Source of the DNA: Verrucomicrobiota bacterium
Lineage (GTDB): Bacteria > Verrucomicrobiota > Verrucomicrobiia > Opitutales > UBA953
Assembly: GCA_030834165.1 (NCBI GenBank)
Contig: JAURFU010000013.1
Location: 1-41,597, forward strand
Length of the DNA: 41,597 bases
Direction of reading: 5' to 3'
Part shown: positions 1-7,075 of the stretch, piece by piece
How the letters are laid out: every line of letters starts with the position of its first letter
Numbering within the stretch: position 1 is the stretch's first letter
Translations under genes and position numbers: made by a program
Notes under the pieces: model-generated
Told to the model about the DNA's origin: nothing
What the model saw: the letters and a program-made list of their open reading frames with translations, nothing else
Database searches by the model: none

Positions 1-73
1 CGGATCGCGACCACAGCCGTCTCATCGTTATTCCGTACTCGATATCACGACCTGAAGCGCCAAGATCTCCGCC

Positions 74-502
74 ATGACCGCCACGCTGCTCGCCCGCGCC
101 ATCGGCGCCCTTTCCGCCATCCTCCTCGCGCTCGGCGCGGTCGGTCCGCTCGCCAAGGCGATGCTGATGACGGCCTATCTGAGCGATGTTTCGCCGACCC
201 GGGTGACGATCCTGCTGGTCGTCGCCGGTGGCGCGCTGGCCTGCGCGGCGATCGGACGGACGGGTTGGCTCGCGGTCACGGCCCTGCTCGCCATCGGCAC
301 GCTGGGCTCCATGGCCATCAGCACCGGCGAACAGACTTACATCCCTGTCGTGAGCGATGTGCTCAAACTGATCACCGACGCCCTGACCTCGATCTTCACC
401 GATTTCGCCAAGGCAGTCGTCAATCTGCAGTGGGGCGCGCTTTGCTTGGTCGGTGGAATCGTGCTGATGTTGGGAGTGGGGTTGGTGAGTCGGAAATATT
501 GA
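74..502 (+). CDS. Small four-helix membrane protein, unrecognised
   Basis: I do not recognise this 142-residue protein. It shows four hydrophobic stretches, at about residues 7-30, 44-62, 66-83 and 117-138, separated by short loops, and ends in Arg-Lys-Tyr, so it is probably an integral inner-membrane protein without an enzymatic domain. No cysteine or charged motif stands out. The ATG at 74 is the first in a frame that matches the GC-rich codon use of the neighbours; no clear Shine-Dalgarno sequence precedes it. The 73 nt upstream hold nothing I can identify. A perfect 8-bp hairpin starts right after the stop codon, followed by the shared intergenic repeat module. It could be the last gene of an operon entering from the left. 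Confidence 0.6.
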   Translation: MTATLLARAIGALSAILLALGAVGPLAKAMLMTAYLSDVSPTRVTILLVVAGGALACAAIGRTGWLAVTALLAIGTLGSMAISTGEQTYIPVVSDVLKLITDALTSIFTDFAKAVVNLQWGALCLVGGIVLMLGVGLVSRKY

Positions 503-503
503 G

Positions 504-524
504 CGCAGGCGTAGTGCGCCTGCG
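504..524 (+). repeat. Stop-adjacent hairpin
   Basis: CGCAGGCG (504-511) pairs perfectly with CGCCTGCG (517-524) around the loop TAGTG, starting 2 nt after the TGA. No T tract follows, so it is not a canonical intrinsic terminator. It is the first of seven gene-end hairpins of this kind in the window. Confidence 0.6.
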
Positions 525-558
525 AGGGGGCACGTGGGCACGGTGACACTTGGACAAG
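525..558 (+). repeat. Repeat family E, copy 1
   Basis: This copy carries GGGGGCACGTGGGCACGG followed by TGACACTTGGACAAGG. The same head recurs near 5247, 12991, 29347, 39631 and 41232, each time shortly downstream of a plus-strand stop codon. Confidence 0.75.
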
Positions 559-579
559 GTGAAACAGAGAGGCAAACCA

Positions 580-633
580 GGTAGGGGCGTGCGGCCCGCA
601 CGCCCGAGGATGACCGGGCCGGTCATCCCTACC
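580..633 (+). repeat. REP/BIME-like double hairpin, copy a
   Basis: The 54-nt element begins GGTAGGG and ends with the exact inverse CCCTACC. Inside are hairpin 1 (GCGTGCG/CGCACGC, loop GCC) and hairpin 2, the near-perfect palindrome GATGACCGGGCCGGTCATC. Each end reads GTAG on its own strand, which is the foot tetranucleotide known for REPs mobilised by RAYT transposases. It can therefore be read as two inverted REPs. It lies beyond the 3' end of the minus-strand ATPase gene. Confidence 0.85.
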
Positions 634-637
634 TTAG

Positions 638-676
638 CCGCAGGTAAAATCCCGGTCTCCGGTTTCCCCTCGGGTG
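638..676 (+). repeat. Repeat family C, right arm only
   Basis: CCGGTCTCCGGTTTCCCC with flanking CGCAGGTAAAATC matches the right arm of the composite C elements found at 5333, 18528, 25499, 29493, 35499 and 39895. No left arm is visible here, so this is a half element next to REP copy a. Confidence 0.65.
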
Positions 677-679
677 TAT

Positions 680-1465
680 TTACCCCCAAGGATTGAGTTT
701 CAGTTTCTCGATCTTGGCTCCGGGCAGACCGAGGAGGCATTCGCCGACTTTGAGACGACTGAGATCGGTGGCCAGCTGGCTCGCGGGCGTGGCCAGCGGC
801 TGGCCGAAATGATTGAGCGGCATGGGTCGGTCGCCGGAAATCTGACGCGTGGGATCGGTCGAGAGCAGCGCCTGCGACATGGTCTTCAGGCAGCGCTTGA
901 AGAAGTGATAGAAGCAGACGTGCGTGCTGAAGAGCGCGAGGAGATCGTCATCGAGGGTGCTGGGCGACTGGCAGGTGACGATGAGCGTATAGCCGGACTT
1001 CACGGCGGTGCGGAGGAGCAGCCCGAAAGTCGAAAGCGCCGAAGATTGGTGCGAGATGTCGACGACGAGGAAACGGCGGGCTTCTCGGTCCGGCGGATTC
1101 TTCACGAGTTCGACATAGAGCGAACGCAGCAGGAGGTCGGCCATAGCGTCACGTCCCGCCCGCTCACAGGCGAGGGTCGCGATGGCGGACGAGCCGAGGA
1201 GATCCGGAGCCGGCGACGGGGCGTTGGGATTGGAGATACCGAAAGTCTCTTCGCCATAGACCTCGCGGCGGAGGCCTTTGATCTTGGCGCCGATGACGTC
1301 GGCATAGTCGATGACGAGCACCTGGGCGCCCGAGGCGACGAGACCAGGGATGATAGCCTCGCGCAGCAGGTGCGATTTGCCCGCGCCAGGAGCGCCGGAG
1401 ATGAGCACATGCCCTCCCCCGATCACCCCTTGGGTGTGATGAGGGGTCCAGACGCCTAAATTCAT
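680..1465 (-). CDS. Solitary HerA/FtsK-like P-loop ATPase
   Basis: A 261-residue cytoplasmic ATPase core. Residues 19-31 give a Walker A motif (GAPGAGKS, 24-31) preceded by the HVLIS strand seen in HerA, FtsK and conjugation ATPases. The Walker B-like strand RRFLVVDIS (130-138) has its Asp at 136 but Ile where most relatives carry the catalytic Glu. TCQSP (164-168) after a KSGYTL stretch resembles the HerA/VirB4 'TQSP' strand. At 261 residues it is much shorter than typical HerA or VirB4 proteins, so it is a bare motor domain. The frame stays open upstream to 1552, but those residues come from REP copy b, so I start at the ATG at 1465. It is transcribed divergently from the RAYT gene and lies between two REP copies. 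DNA or protein translocation is possible; I cannot name the substrate. Confidence 0.7.
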   Translation of the reverse strand: MNLGVWTPHHTQGVIGGGHVLISGAPGAGKSHLLREAIIPGLVASGAQVLVIDYADVIGAKIKGLRREVYGEETFGISNPNAPSPAPDLLGSSAIATLACERAGRDAMADLLLRSLYVELVKNPPDREARRFLVVDISHQSSALSTFGLLLRTAVKSGYTLIVTCQSPSTLDDDLLALFSTHVCFYHFFKRCLKTMSQALLSTDPTRQISGDRPMPLNHFGQPLATPASQLATDLSRLKVGECLLGLPGAKIEKLKLNPWG

Positions 1466-1505
1466 AGGGCGATGGGAGATGAAAGCGGAGAGGAAAGCAA
1501 TCCAA

Positions 1506-1559
1506 GGTAGGGGCGTGCGGCCCGCACGCCTGAGGATGACCGGGCCGGTCATCCCTACC
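1506..1559 (+). repeat. REP/BIME-like double hairpin, copy b
   Basis: Same 54-nt structure as copy a, with CTGAGG in the linker between hairpins. It lies in the divergent gap between the ATPase start (1465) and the RAYT start (1620), so it may overlap promoters of both. Confidence 0.85.
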
Positions 1560-1619
1560 TAGATACAGATGAGGTAATACCTATGTTTCCTCGACATACA
1601 TATAGTCTTCGATGGGTAC

Positions 1620-2054
1620 ATGCTGCAGAGAAAGACGCTTCCTCATAGAGTCCCAGAATGGGTAGATCGCGATGACCACTGGTTCATTACCATCTGTTGC
1701 ACACCGCGAGGAGAAAACCAGCTAGCCAAGGCTAGCGCCTTCGGAACCCTGGCCGAAAGCATTCGCTTCAGGGAAGATAGAGGAGATCTAAAAATAGCCA
1801 TCCTCACAGCCATGCCTGACCACCTACACTTTATCTGCCAAATCAACCATTACCGGGGAATGTCCAAAATCATTAAAGAACTGAAAGGCTATATCGCAAA
1901 AACGGAAGGCGTTCGCTGGCAGGAAGGCTATTTCGACCACCGACTACGAAGCCCGAACGAGTACTTGGATAAACACGCCTATGTCAGACGCAATCCAGTA
2001 CGCGCGGGCTTCTGTGCGACCCCCGAAGACTGGCCCTACACCCTCGAGAGGTAG
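1620..2054 (+). CDS. REP-associated tyrosine transposase (Y1/IS200-like)
   Basis: A 144-residue single-strand DNA endonuclease/transposase of the Y1_Tnp (HUH) superfamily, acting in the cytoplasm on hairpin DNA. The HUH motif is His68-Leu-His70 in MPDHLHF. The probable catalytic tyrosine is Tyr121 in YVRRNPVRAG, preceded by GYFDHR, a RAYT signature order (HUH, FxDR-like, Y..NPVRAG). The N-terminal HWFITICC strand and C-terminal PEDWPYT tail are also family-typical, so the protein looks complete and intact. The gene has lower GC and more A/T-ending codons than its neighbours, suggesting transfer. Its TAG stop (2052-2054) lies inside the GGTAGGG foot of REP copy c, so coding sequence and repeat overlap. 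The ATG at 1620 is the first in frame. Confidence 0.88.
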   Translation: MLQRKTLPHRVPEWVDRDDHWFITICCTPRGENQLAKASAFGTLAESIRFREDRGDLKIAILTAMPDHLHFICQINHYRGMSKIIKELKGYIAKTEGVRWQEGYFDHRLRSPNEYLDKHAYVRRNPVRAGFCATPEDWPYTLER

Positions 2055-2112
2055 GGGCGTGCGGCCCGCACGCCCTTGTATCGAACGGATGACCGGGCCG
2101 GTCATCCCTACC
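2050..2112 (+). repeat. REP/BIME-like double hairpin, copy c
   Basis: Same feet and hairpins as copies a and b, but a longer linker (TTGTATCGAAC) makes it 63 nt. It supplies the stop codon of the RAYT gene and sits between two convergent genes, where its symmetric hairpins could end transcription from either side. Confidence 0.85.
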
Positions 2113-2151
2113 TAGATACAAGAGCGACCGATCCGGTGCTGCCCCTGCCGC

Positions 2152-2904
2152 TTACTTCGCCGAGGCGCTGTAGATCTTGAGATCGTCGAAATGGCCGCTG
2201 GAGCCAGGAGCGACACCGGCGACGCCGAATTCGAAACGGGACTTGGTGGCGTGGGCGATGCCGGAAGACTTGAGGTAACCGACGGGCTTACCGTCGAGGA
2301 CGACGCGAATCTGGTCGTCGACGATCTCGACGACGAGGTTCTGCCACTCGCCCGGCTTCACGTCGGCGGGGAACGTGGCGGAGCGACCGACGATGAGCTT
2401 CTGGCCTTCGGCCTTGCGGGCCGGGTCCTGGAGCATGGCGCGGGTCTCGTTCTTCATGCCGCCGTCGCGCTCGTCGATGATCTGGACGGAGCCCTTCTTG
2501 GTCTTGGCGTCATAACGGACCTGGGCGCGGCAGATATGGCCGTAGTGGGCGGCGGTGTACTTACGGTCGTCGAGCTCGACGTCGACCATCGAGGCGCCGT
2601 CCAGCTTGATGCGGACTTCGACGACGGAATCCTTGGTCGGGACTTCGAGACCATGCACGGCGGCGTGGGCCTTGATGACGGACTTGCCGTCCTTCGTGGG
2701 CTCATCCTTCACACGGGTCTGGACGCCCTTGAGCGCGCCTTCCTCGACGGAGAAGGTCGGGACGACCTTGACCCAGCGCTTGTCCGGCGTGCCGGAGAAA
2801 TCATCGGCGAAAAGCAGCTCGCCTTTCTTGGCGATGGATTCGGCAGGGATGGTCGGAGCGGCGAAAGCAGCGGCGGCCAGGAAGAGAGGGAGGAGGGGGC
2901 GCAT
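2152..2904 (-). CDS. Secreted beta-sandwich (LamG/DUF1080-like) protein
   Basis: A 250-residue exported protein. Residues 1-16 (MRPLLPLFLAAAAFAA) form a signal peptide. The rest reads as one concanavalin-like domain: LFADDFSG near the start, EVRIKLDGAS and VDVELDD strands in the middle, GEWQNLVVEIVDDQIRVVLDG and a closing GHFDDLKIY strand. These are hallmarks of the LamG/DUF1080 (3-keto-disaccharide hydrolase-like) fold. I see no confident catalytic pair, so a carbohydrate-binding role is as likely as hydrolysis. An in-frame start 45 nt upstream would bury the signal peptide, so I use the ATG at 2904. The gene stands alone between REP copies c and d. Confidence 0.65.
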   Translation of the reverse strand: MRPLLPLFLAAAAFAAPTIPAESIAKKGELLFADDFSGTPDKRWVKVVPTFSVEEGALKGVQTRVKDEPTKDGKSVIKAHAAVHGLEVPTKDSVVEVRIKLDGASMVDVELDDRKYTAAHYGHICRAQVRYDAKTKKGSVQIIDERDGGMKNETRAMLQDPARKAEGQKLIVGRSATFPADVKPGEWQNLVVEIVDDQIRVVLDGKPVGYLKSSGIAHATKSRFEFGVAGVAPGSSGHFDDLKIYSASAK

Positions 2905-2975
2905 ATTCGAGGTAATGAGGACTGGAGGGCCAGAGACAAGAGCGGACAATTAGTCTCGAGGACTCGAAGGCTGCA

Positions 2976-3029
2976 GGCAGGGGCGTGCGACTCGCGCGCC
3001 CGAGGATGACCGGGCCGGTCATCCCTACC
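2976..3029 (+). repeat. REP/BIME-like double hairpin, copy d (diverged)
   Basis: The left foot is GGCAGGG instead of GGTAGGG, and hairpin 1 is GCGTGCG/CGCGCGC, which still pairs through one G-U. Hairpin 2 and the right foot CCCTACC are unchanged. It lies in the leader of the minus-strand gene starting at 2904. Confidence 0.8.
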
Positions 3030-3050
3030 CAGCGAGGCTAAGCCGCTTAT

Positions 3051-3091
3051 GGGGTCAGACACGTTCAGAATTCCGAACGAAGTCAGACCCC
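3051..3091 (+). repeat. Repeat family H, copy 1 (palindromic)
   Basis: GGGGTCAGACACGTTCAG is mirrored by CCGAACGAAGTCAGACCCC around a near-palindromic GTTCAGAATTCCGAAC core. A second copy lies at 7358-7397. Both sit about 90-100 nt upstream of a plus-strand start codon (3192 and 7488). Confidence 0.7.
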
Positions 3092-3191
3092 ATGGCGCGG
3101 CAGAAGCCTCGGGTCCTCCTGCCCTCCCGTCATCGGGCCCTCCTGCTTTGTCCCTTTACACTTTTGAGCCTTTCCACCGAGATGGGCCGCG

Positions 3192-5234
3192 ATGTCCACC
3201 AGCAGGCTGAATTTCAAACTCGAGGCGACGGCGACCGGTTCGCGCGCCCGGGCGGCGACGTTCCGCACCCTGCACAACGAGGTGAAGACGCCCCTGTTCA
3301 TGCCCGTGGGCACCCAGGCGACCGTCAAGGCCCAGACCTTCGACACCCTGCTCGCTTCCGGCTCCCAGATCCTGCTGGCGAACACCTATCACCTGCTCCT
3401 GCGCCCGGGTCCTGAGGTCTTCAAGAGCTTCGGCGGCATCCATAAGTTCACCGGCTGGGAGAAATCCTTCCTCACGGACTCCGGCGGCTTCCAGATCTTC
3501 TCGCTACCGCATGCGCGCAATATGAAGGAAGAAGGCGCCGAGTTCCGTAGCTACGTCGACGGCTCCATCCACCTGCTCAGCCCCGAGACCAGCATCGGCA
3601 CGCAGGTCGCCATCGGCAGCGACATCATGATGGTGCTCGACCAGTGCATCCCCTCGACGGCCGACAAAGCCACCGCCAAGGAAGCGTTGGAGATCACCCA
3701 CCGCTGGGCCATCCGCAGCCTCAAGGCCCGCGGAGATTCGCCCCAGTCGATGTTCGCGATCGTCCAGGGCGCCCTCTACCCGGACCTTCGCAAGATCAGC
3801 GCCGACGGCCTGACCCAGCTGCCCTTCGACGGCTTCGCGATCGGCGGCCTCGCCGTCGGCGAAGGCAAGAGCGAGCGCGAGGATACCTGTGAGATCGCCG
3901 CGGCGATGCTCCCGCACGACAAGCCGCGCTACCTGATGGGCGTCGGCACGCCGCTGGACCTGCTCGAAGCCGTGCACCGCGGCGTCGACATGTTCGACTG
4001 CATCATCCCGAACAAGGTCGCCCAGTTCGGCACCGCCTACACCTCCCGCGGTATCCTCCAGCTGCGCCGCTCGATCTATAAGTTCTCCGAGGAGAAACTC
4101 GACCCGACGTGCCAGTGTCCGGTCTGCGCCAAGTATTCGCGCGGCTACCTGCACCACCTCACCAAGACGCAGGAACCGCTCGGCTGGACGCTGCTCGGAC
4201 AGCACAACATCTACTTCTACCATCAGATGATGCGGGAGATCCGCCAGAGCATCCTGGATGACACCTTCCTGGCCTACTACCACCAGCGCCGTCAGGTCCT
4301 GCAGGTCGAGGACATGGACAATCCCGCCGTCCCGCCGAAGGTCGGCAAGGAACGCCGTCCGCGCACGCTGGGCGATTACGAGATCCACATCCACGAAGAA
4401 GGCTTCGCGAACATCCGGCAGATTTCCTCAGGCGAGATCATGCACCTCCGTCGCGCGCCGATGGACGAAGCCAAGGCGTTGTACATCGACCAGGCCAAGC
4501 TCGCCGAACGCCTGAAACTACCGGAAGGCAAGACGCCGGAGACCGCCGCCCCGATCGTCATCTGGGACCTCGGTCTGGGCGCAGCCGCCAACGCCATGGC
4601 GTCGATCTATTGCTACGAATCCGAGGCCGCCAAGGGCCCCGTGCGCCGGATGCGCGTCATCAGCTTCGAGAACGACCTCGATTCGCTCAAGCTGGCCATG
4701 ACGCATAAGAACCGCTTCGAGTACCTGCGTCACTCAGGCCCCGACGCCGTGCTCGCCCGCGGCACGTGGCAGTCGCGTCAATATCCCGGCCTGAGCTGGG
4801 ACCTGCATGTCGGCGATTTCTGGGCGCTCGCCGCGAAGGCCTCCGCCGCGCCGGACATCATCTACTACGACTTCTTCTCGCAGAAGACCAACGCCGACTG
4901 CTGGGAGCTCGAGTCGTTCAAGAAGCTCTTCGCCTTCTGCGATCCGCAGAAATCGGCGCAGCTCTTCACCTATTGCTCGTCGACGACCATGCGGGTCGCG
5001 TTGCTCAACGCTGGCTTCTTCGTGGCCGTCGGCGAAGGCACCGGATCGAAGAAAGAGACCGTCATCGCGCTGAGCCCCGGTTTCCCGACTCCCTGCCCGC
5101 ACACGCTCGTCGGTCGCGAATGGCTCGAACGCTGGCGCCGCTCGTCGAAGAAATTCCCGGACGGGCTGACGCCGGAACAGCAGGCCGCGGTGGAGAAGAG
5201 GATTGAGGGGCATCCGCAATTTTCAGCAGGCTGA
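3192..5234 (+). CDS. tgt: tRNA-guanine transglycosylase fused to MnmC/MnmD-like methyltransferase
   Basis: A 680-residue cytoplasmic tRNA-modification enzyme. Residues 1 to about 370 are bacterial TGT, which exchanges G34 of GUN-anticodon tRNAs for preQ1. Visible are Asp96 in LTDSGGFQ, GGLAVGE (219-224), the nucleophile region DMFDC (Asp269) and the zinc ligands Cys307, Cys309, Cys312 and His338. Residues about 395-680 resemble the MnmC/DUF752 methyltransferase: WDLGLG (458-463) as SAM motif I, FEND (492-495) as the acidic strand end, DIIYYDFFSQ (555-564) and TYCSSTTMRVALLNAGF. Usual TGTs are about 370-400 residues, so the extension is a real second domain. Both activities would act on wobble position 34. 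Oddities: PNKVAQFG replaces the usual PTRNARNG-type loop, and DQC replaces DEC near the substrate pocket. ATG 3192 lacks a clear Shine-Dalgarno. Confidence is high for TGT and moderate for the methyltransferase. Confidence 0.88.
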   Translation: MSTSRLNFKLEATATGSRARAATFRTLHNEVKTPLFMPVGTQATVKAQTFDTLLASGSQILLANTYHLLLRPGPEVFKSFGGIHKFTGWEKSFLTDSGGFQIFSLPHARNMKEEGAEFRSYVDGSIHLLSPETSIGTQVAIGSDIMMVLDQCIPSTADKATAKEALEITHRWAIRSLKARGDSPQSMFAIVQGALYPDLRKISADGLTQLPFDGFAIGGLAVGEGKSEREDTCEIAAAMLPHDKPRYLMGVGTPLDLLEAVHRGVDMFDCIIPNKVAQFGTAYTSRGILQLRRSIYKFSEEKLDPTCQCPVCAKYSRGYLHHLTKTQEPLGWTLLGQHNIYFYHQMMREIRQSILDDTFLAYYHQRRQVLQVEDMDNPAVPPKVGKERRPRTLGDYEIHIHEEGFANIRQISSGEIMHLRRAPMDEAKALYIDQAKLAERLKLPEGKTPETAAPIVIWDLGLGAAANAMASIYCYESEAAKGPVRRMRVISFENDLDSLKLAMTHKNRFEYLRHSGPDAVLARGTWQSRQYPGLSWDLHVGDFWALAAKASAAPDIIYYDFFSQKTNADCWELESFKKLFAFCDPQKSAQLFTYCSSTTMRVALLNAGFFVAVGEGTGSKKETVIALSPGFPTPCPHTLVGREWLERWRRSSKKFPDGLTPEQQAAVEKRIEGHPQFSAG

Positions 5235-5246
5235 AAATTGCGGATG
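5211..5246 (+). repeat. Perfect 16-bp hairpin across the tgt stop codon
   Basis: CATCCGCAATTTTCAG (5211-5226) is exactly mirrored by CTGAAAATTGCGGATG (5231-5246) around the loop CAGG. The left arm encodes the last residues and the TGA lies in the right arm. No T tract follows. The right arm looks like an inverted copy of the gene's own 3' end. Confidence 0.9.
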
Positions 5247-5320
5247 GGGCACGTGGGCACGGTGACACGTGGGCAAGGGAGTGAACTAGAGGCCCGGAGG
5301 CTCAGAGGCTCGGTTGACCA
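5247..5320 (+). repeat. Repeat family E, copy 2
   Basis: GGGCACGTGGGCACGGTGAC is followed by CACGTGGGCAAGG and then CTAGAGGCCCGGAGGCTCAG. The GAGGC-word tail is mirrored by an inverse module (5751-5781) just before the next gene, so the pair brackets the whole 557-nt gap. Confidence 0.75.
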
Positions 5321-5386
5321 GAACGAGGCAGCACTCAAAGGGTGCACCATAGGGAAACCGGATAGTAGGCTGGGGGAAATCGTCTT

Positions 5387-5529
5387 CGGGTGTCGGGTGA
5401 CGGGCATGGGCATCGGGAGTTCAGGTGCCGGCCGTTCGGCCATCAGGTGCTGGCAACCGGGTTCCGGCGGCTGAAGGCAGAACGGCTGCCTCCCGAAAGG
5501 CCGACCACCGTGGCCATCACCCGTCACCT
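5387..5529 (+). repeat. Repeat family D, copy 1
   Basis: The element opens with GGGTGTCGGGTGACGGGCAT and closes with GGCCATCACCCGTCACC, so the ends are inverted repeats. It contains the palindromic GGCCGTTCGGCC and a CCGGGTTCC block. The only other copy is at 35552-35693, also inside a C element. Confidence 0.7.
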
Positions 5530-5548
5530 GGAAATATGCAGCCACAGC

Positions 5549-5576
5549 TAGGGCAGCACGCGGTGCTGCCCCTACC
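5549..5576 (+). repeat. Short TAGGG-footed single hairpin
   Basis: TAGGGCAGCAC pairs with GTGCTGCCCCTA around the loop GCG. On the minus strand it begins GGTAGGGGCAGC, giving the same GTAG foot as the REPs with a different hairpin. It may be a one-hairpin REP-type unit. Confidence 0.6.
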
Positions 5577-5640
5577 TCAATTCCGAACAAACCTCCCGGT
5601 CTCCGGTTTCCCGTTGGGCGCTGTAGCTTTTATCCGTCAT

Positions 5641-5731
5641 CGATTCAGTCATCTGTCATCGACCCAGCCCTCTTCCCTTCAATTCAGCCCTCTATTCAGT
5701 CCTCAACGCAGTCCTCCATTCAGCCCTCTGT
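5641..5731 (+). repeat. Repeat family F, copy 1 (12-nt period array)
   Basis: Degenerate 12-mers run ATTCAGCCCTCT, ATTCAGTCCTCA, ACGCAGTCCTCC, ATTCAGCCCTCT, preceded by CATCGATTCAG-type words. The array is pyrimidine-rich on the coding strand and ends 61 nt before the dctA start. Confidence 0.8.
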
Positions 5732-5750
5732 TTTTAGCTTTCCCCTCCTT

Positions 5751-5781
5751 GCCTCAGGCCCTCCGGCACTCTAGTCCTCGG
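5751..5781 (+). repeat. Inverse E module (E')
   Basis: GCCTCAGGCCCTCCGGCACT followed by CTAGTCCTCG is close to the reverse complement of the GAGGC-word tail of family E at 5285-5312. Its twin is at 29730-29763. Confidence 0.55.
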
Positions 5782-5791
5782 CCCACCCCCC

Positions 5792-7042
5792 ATGCGCCTC
5801 CTCCGCCATCTTTACGTGCAGGTCCTGATCGGGATCATCTTGGGCGGAGTCGTCGGCTACGTGTGGCCGCAGTTCGGCGCGGAGCTGAAACCGCTCGGCG
5901 ATGCGTTCGTGAGCCTGATCAAGATGCTCATCGGGCCGATCATCTTCACGACCGTCGTGGTCGGGCTGGCGGGCATGGGCGATTTGAAGAAAGCCGGCAA
6001 AGTGGGTCTCCGGGCCTTCGTCTACTTCGAAGTCGTCACCACGCTGGCGTTGGTCATCGGACTCGTCGTCGCGAACCTCTTCACGCCTGGCGCGGGCTAT
6101 CACGCGGATCCGGCCACCTTGGACGCCAAGGCTACGGCGGGATACGCCCAGGCCGCCCAGAACCTGGGCTGGGTGGACACGCTCCTCCACATCATCCCCA
6201 AGAGTTTCGTGAGCGCCTTCGCCGAAGGCGACGTCCTGCAGGTGCTGCTGCTCGCCCTGCTCTTCGGCTTCGCCTTGGGGCGGATCGGCGACCATGGCCG
6301 GCCCGTCATCAATCTCCTACATGAAGTCGCCCGGGTCTTCTTCGGCATGGTCGGCTTCATCTGCAAACTCGCGCCGCTGGCCGCGGCGGGCGCCATGGCC
6401 TTCACCATCGGCAAATACGGCATCGGCACCCTCGTGAACCTCGGGCAACTGATGCTGTGCGTCTACCTCACCTGCGGGCTCTTCATCTTCGTCGTCCTCG
6501 GAGCGATCATGCGGCTCAGCGGCTTCAGCCTCATCCGGACGCTCCGCTACGTGAAGGAAGAGCTCCTGATCGTCGCCGGCACCTCTTCGTCGGAGACCGC
6601 CCTGCCCGGCCTCATGGACAAGATGGAGAAAGCCGGCTGCGCGCGGCCCGTCGTCGGCATCGTCGTTCCCGCCGGCTATTCGTTCAACCTGGACGGCACG
6701 TGCATCTATCTGACCATGGCGGCGCTGTTCATCGCCCAGGCCACGGACACCCCCATGACGCTCGGGCAGCAGCTCAGCCTCCTAGCGGTGCTTTTGCTCA
6801 CCTCCAAGGGCGCGGCCGGCGTGACCGGCAGCGGCTTCATCACCCTCGCCGCCACGCTGGCCACCACCGGCTCGATCCCCGTCGCCGGCATCGCGCTCAT
6901 CATCGGCGTGGACCGGTTCATGTCCGAGGCCCGCGCCATCACCAATTTCATCGGCAACACCGTCGCCACGCTCGTGATCGCGAAATGGTGCGGGGAGTAT
7001 GATGCGGAAAAAGGCGAAGCGTGCGTAGCGCGCAAGGGCTAG
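5792..7042 (+). CDS. dctA: C4-dicarboxylate:cation symporter DctA-like
   Basis: A 416-residue inner-membrane transporter of the dicarboxylate/amino acid:cation symporter family, driving uptake of succinate, fumarate and malate with sodium or protons. It aligns along its whole length with DctA as I know it: [15 protein letters not shown] in the first third, [15 protein letters not shown], the hairpin motif [24 protein letters not shown] with the NLDGT cation/substrate motif, [12 protein letters not shown], and [12 protein letters not shown] near the end. Length matches the family (about 420-430). The ATG at 5792 is preceded by a run of C, not a Shine-Dalgarno. It is a single-gene unit, with repeat mosaics on both sides. 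Assignment to DctA rather than a glutamate carrier rests on overall similarity and is fairly sure. Confidence 0.92.
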   Translation: MRLLRHLYVQVLIGIILGGVVGYVWPQFGAELKPLGDAFVSLIKMLIGPIIFTTVVVGLAGMGDLKKAGKVGLRAFVYFEVVTTLALVIGLVVANLFTPGAGYHADPATLDAKATAGYAQAAQNLGWVDTLLHIIPKSFVSAFAEGDVLQVLLLALLFGFALGRIGDHGRPVINLLHEVARVFFGMVGFICKLAPLAAAGAMAFTIGKYGIGTLVNLGQLMLCVYLTCGLFIFVVLGAIMRLSGFSLIRTLRYVKEELLIVAGTSSSETALPGLMDKMEKAGCARPVVGIVVPAGYSFNLDGTCIYLTMAALFIAQATDTPMTLGQQLSLLAVLLLTSKGAAGVTGSGFITLAATLATTGSIPVAGIALIIGVDRFMSEARAITNFIGNTVATLVIAKWCGEYDAEKGEACVARKG

Positions 7043-7075
7043 AGCTAGGGCCAGGGCCGGGGCTGGGAAGAAACC

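Larger units (their letters stand above)
1506..2112 (+). mobile_element. RAYT gene flanked by direct REP elements (REPtron-like)
   Basis: The transposase gene at 1620-2054 lies between two same-orientation copies of the GGTAGGG double hairpin (1506-1559 and 2050-2112). Both are followed by the same extension, CTAGATACA. The interior is visibly richer in A+T than neighbouring genes. A single RAYT gene bracketed by the REPs it is thought to act on is the known genomic arrangement for this family. The exact mobile unit, if it still moves, cannot be fixed from one copy. Confidence 0.7.
5333..5620 (+). repeat. Composite repeat C, copy 1, carrying element D
   Basis: The left arm CTCAAAGGG...AGGGAAACCGGATAG (5333-5375) is mirrored by CCCGGTCTCCGGTTTCCC (5595-5612). 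The space between the arms holds the 140-nt element D and a short GTAG-footed hairpin. Other copies of the same arms hold a REP or only a short spacer. Confidence 0.7.

Noticed and set aside
674-1459. Plus-strand open frame opposite the ATPase gene
   Set aside because: No recognisable domain; it begins in a C-repeat arm and mirrors a gene with intact Walker motifs. The frame at 2191-3009 plus is rejected for the same reason.
1466-1552. N-terminal extension of the ATPase beginning MTGPVILRRAG
   Set aside because: These residues are encoded by REP copy b. Similar MTGPVILGRA starts appear wherever a REP is read in reverse (for example near 3020 and 25570), so they are repeat DNA, not protein.
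5641-5731. Short coding repeat (IQPS-like peptide)
   Set aside because: The 12-nt period keeps a reading frame open, but arrays differ in frame relative to downstream genes and have no consistent start; they are leader DNA.
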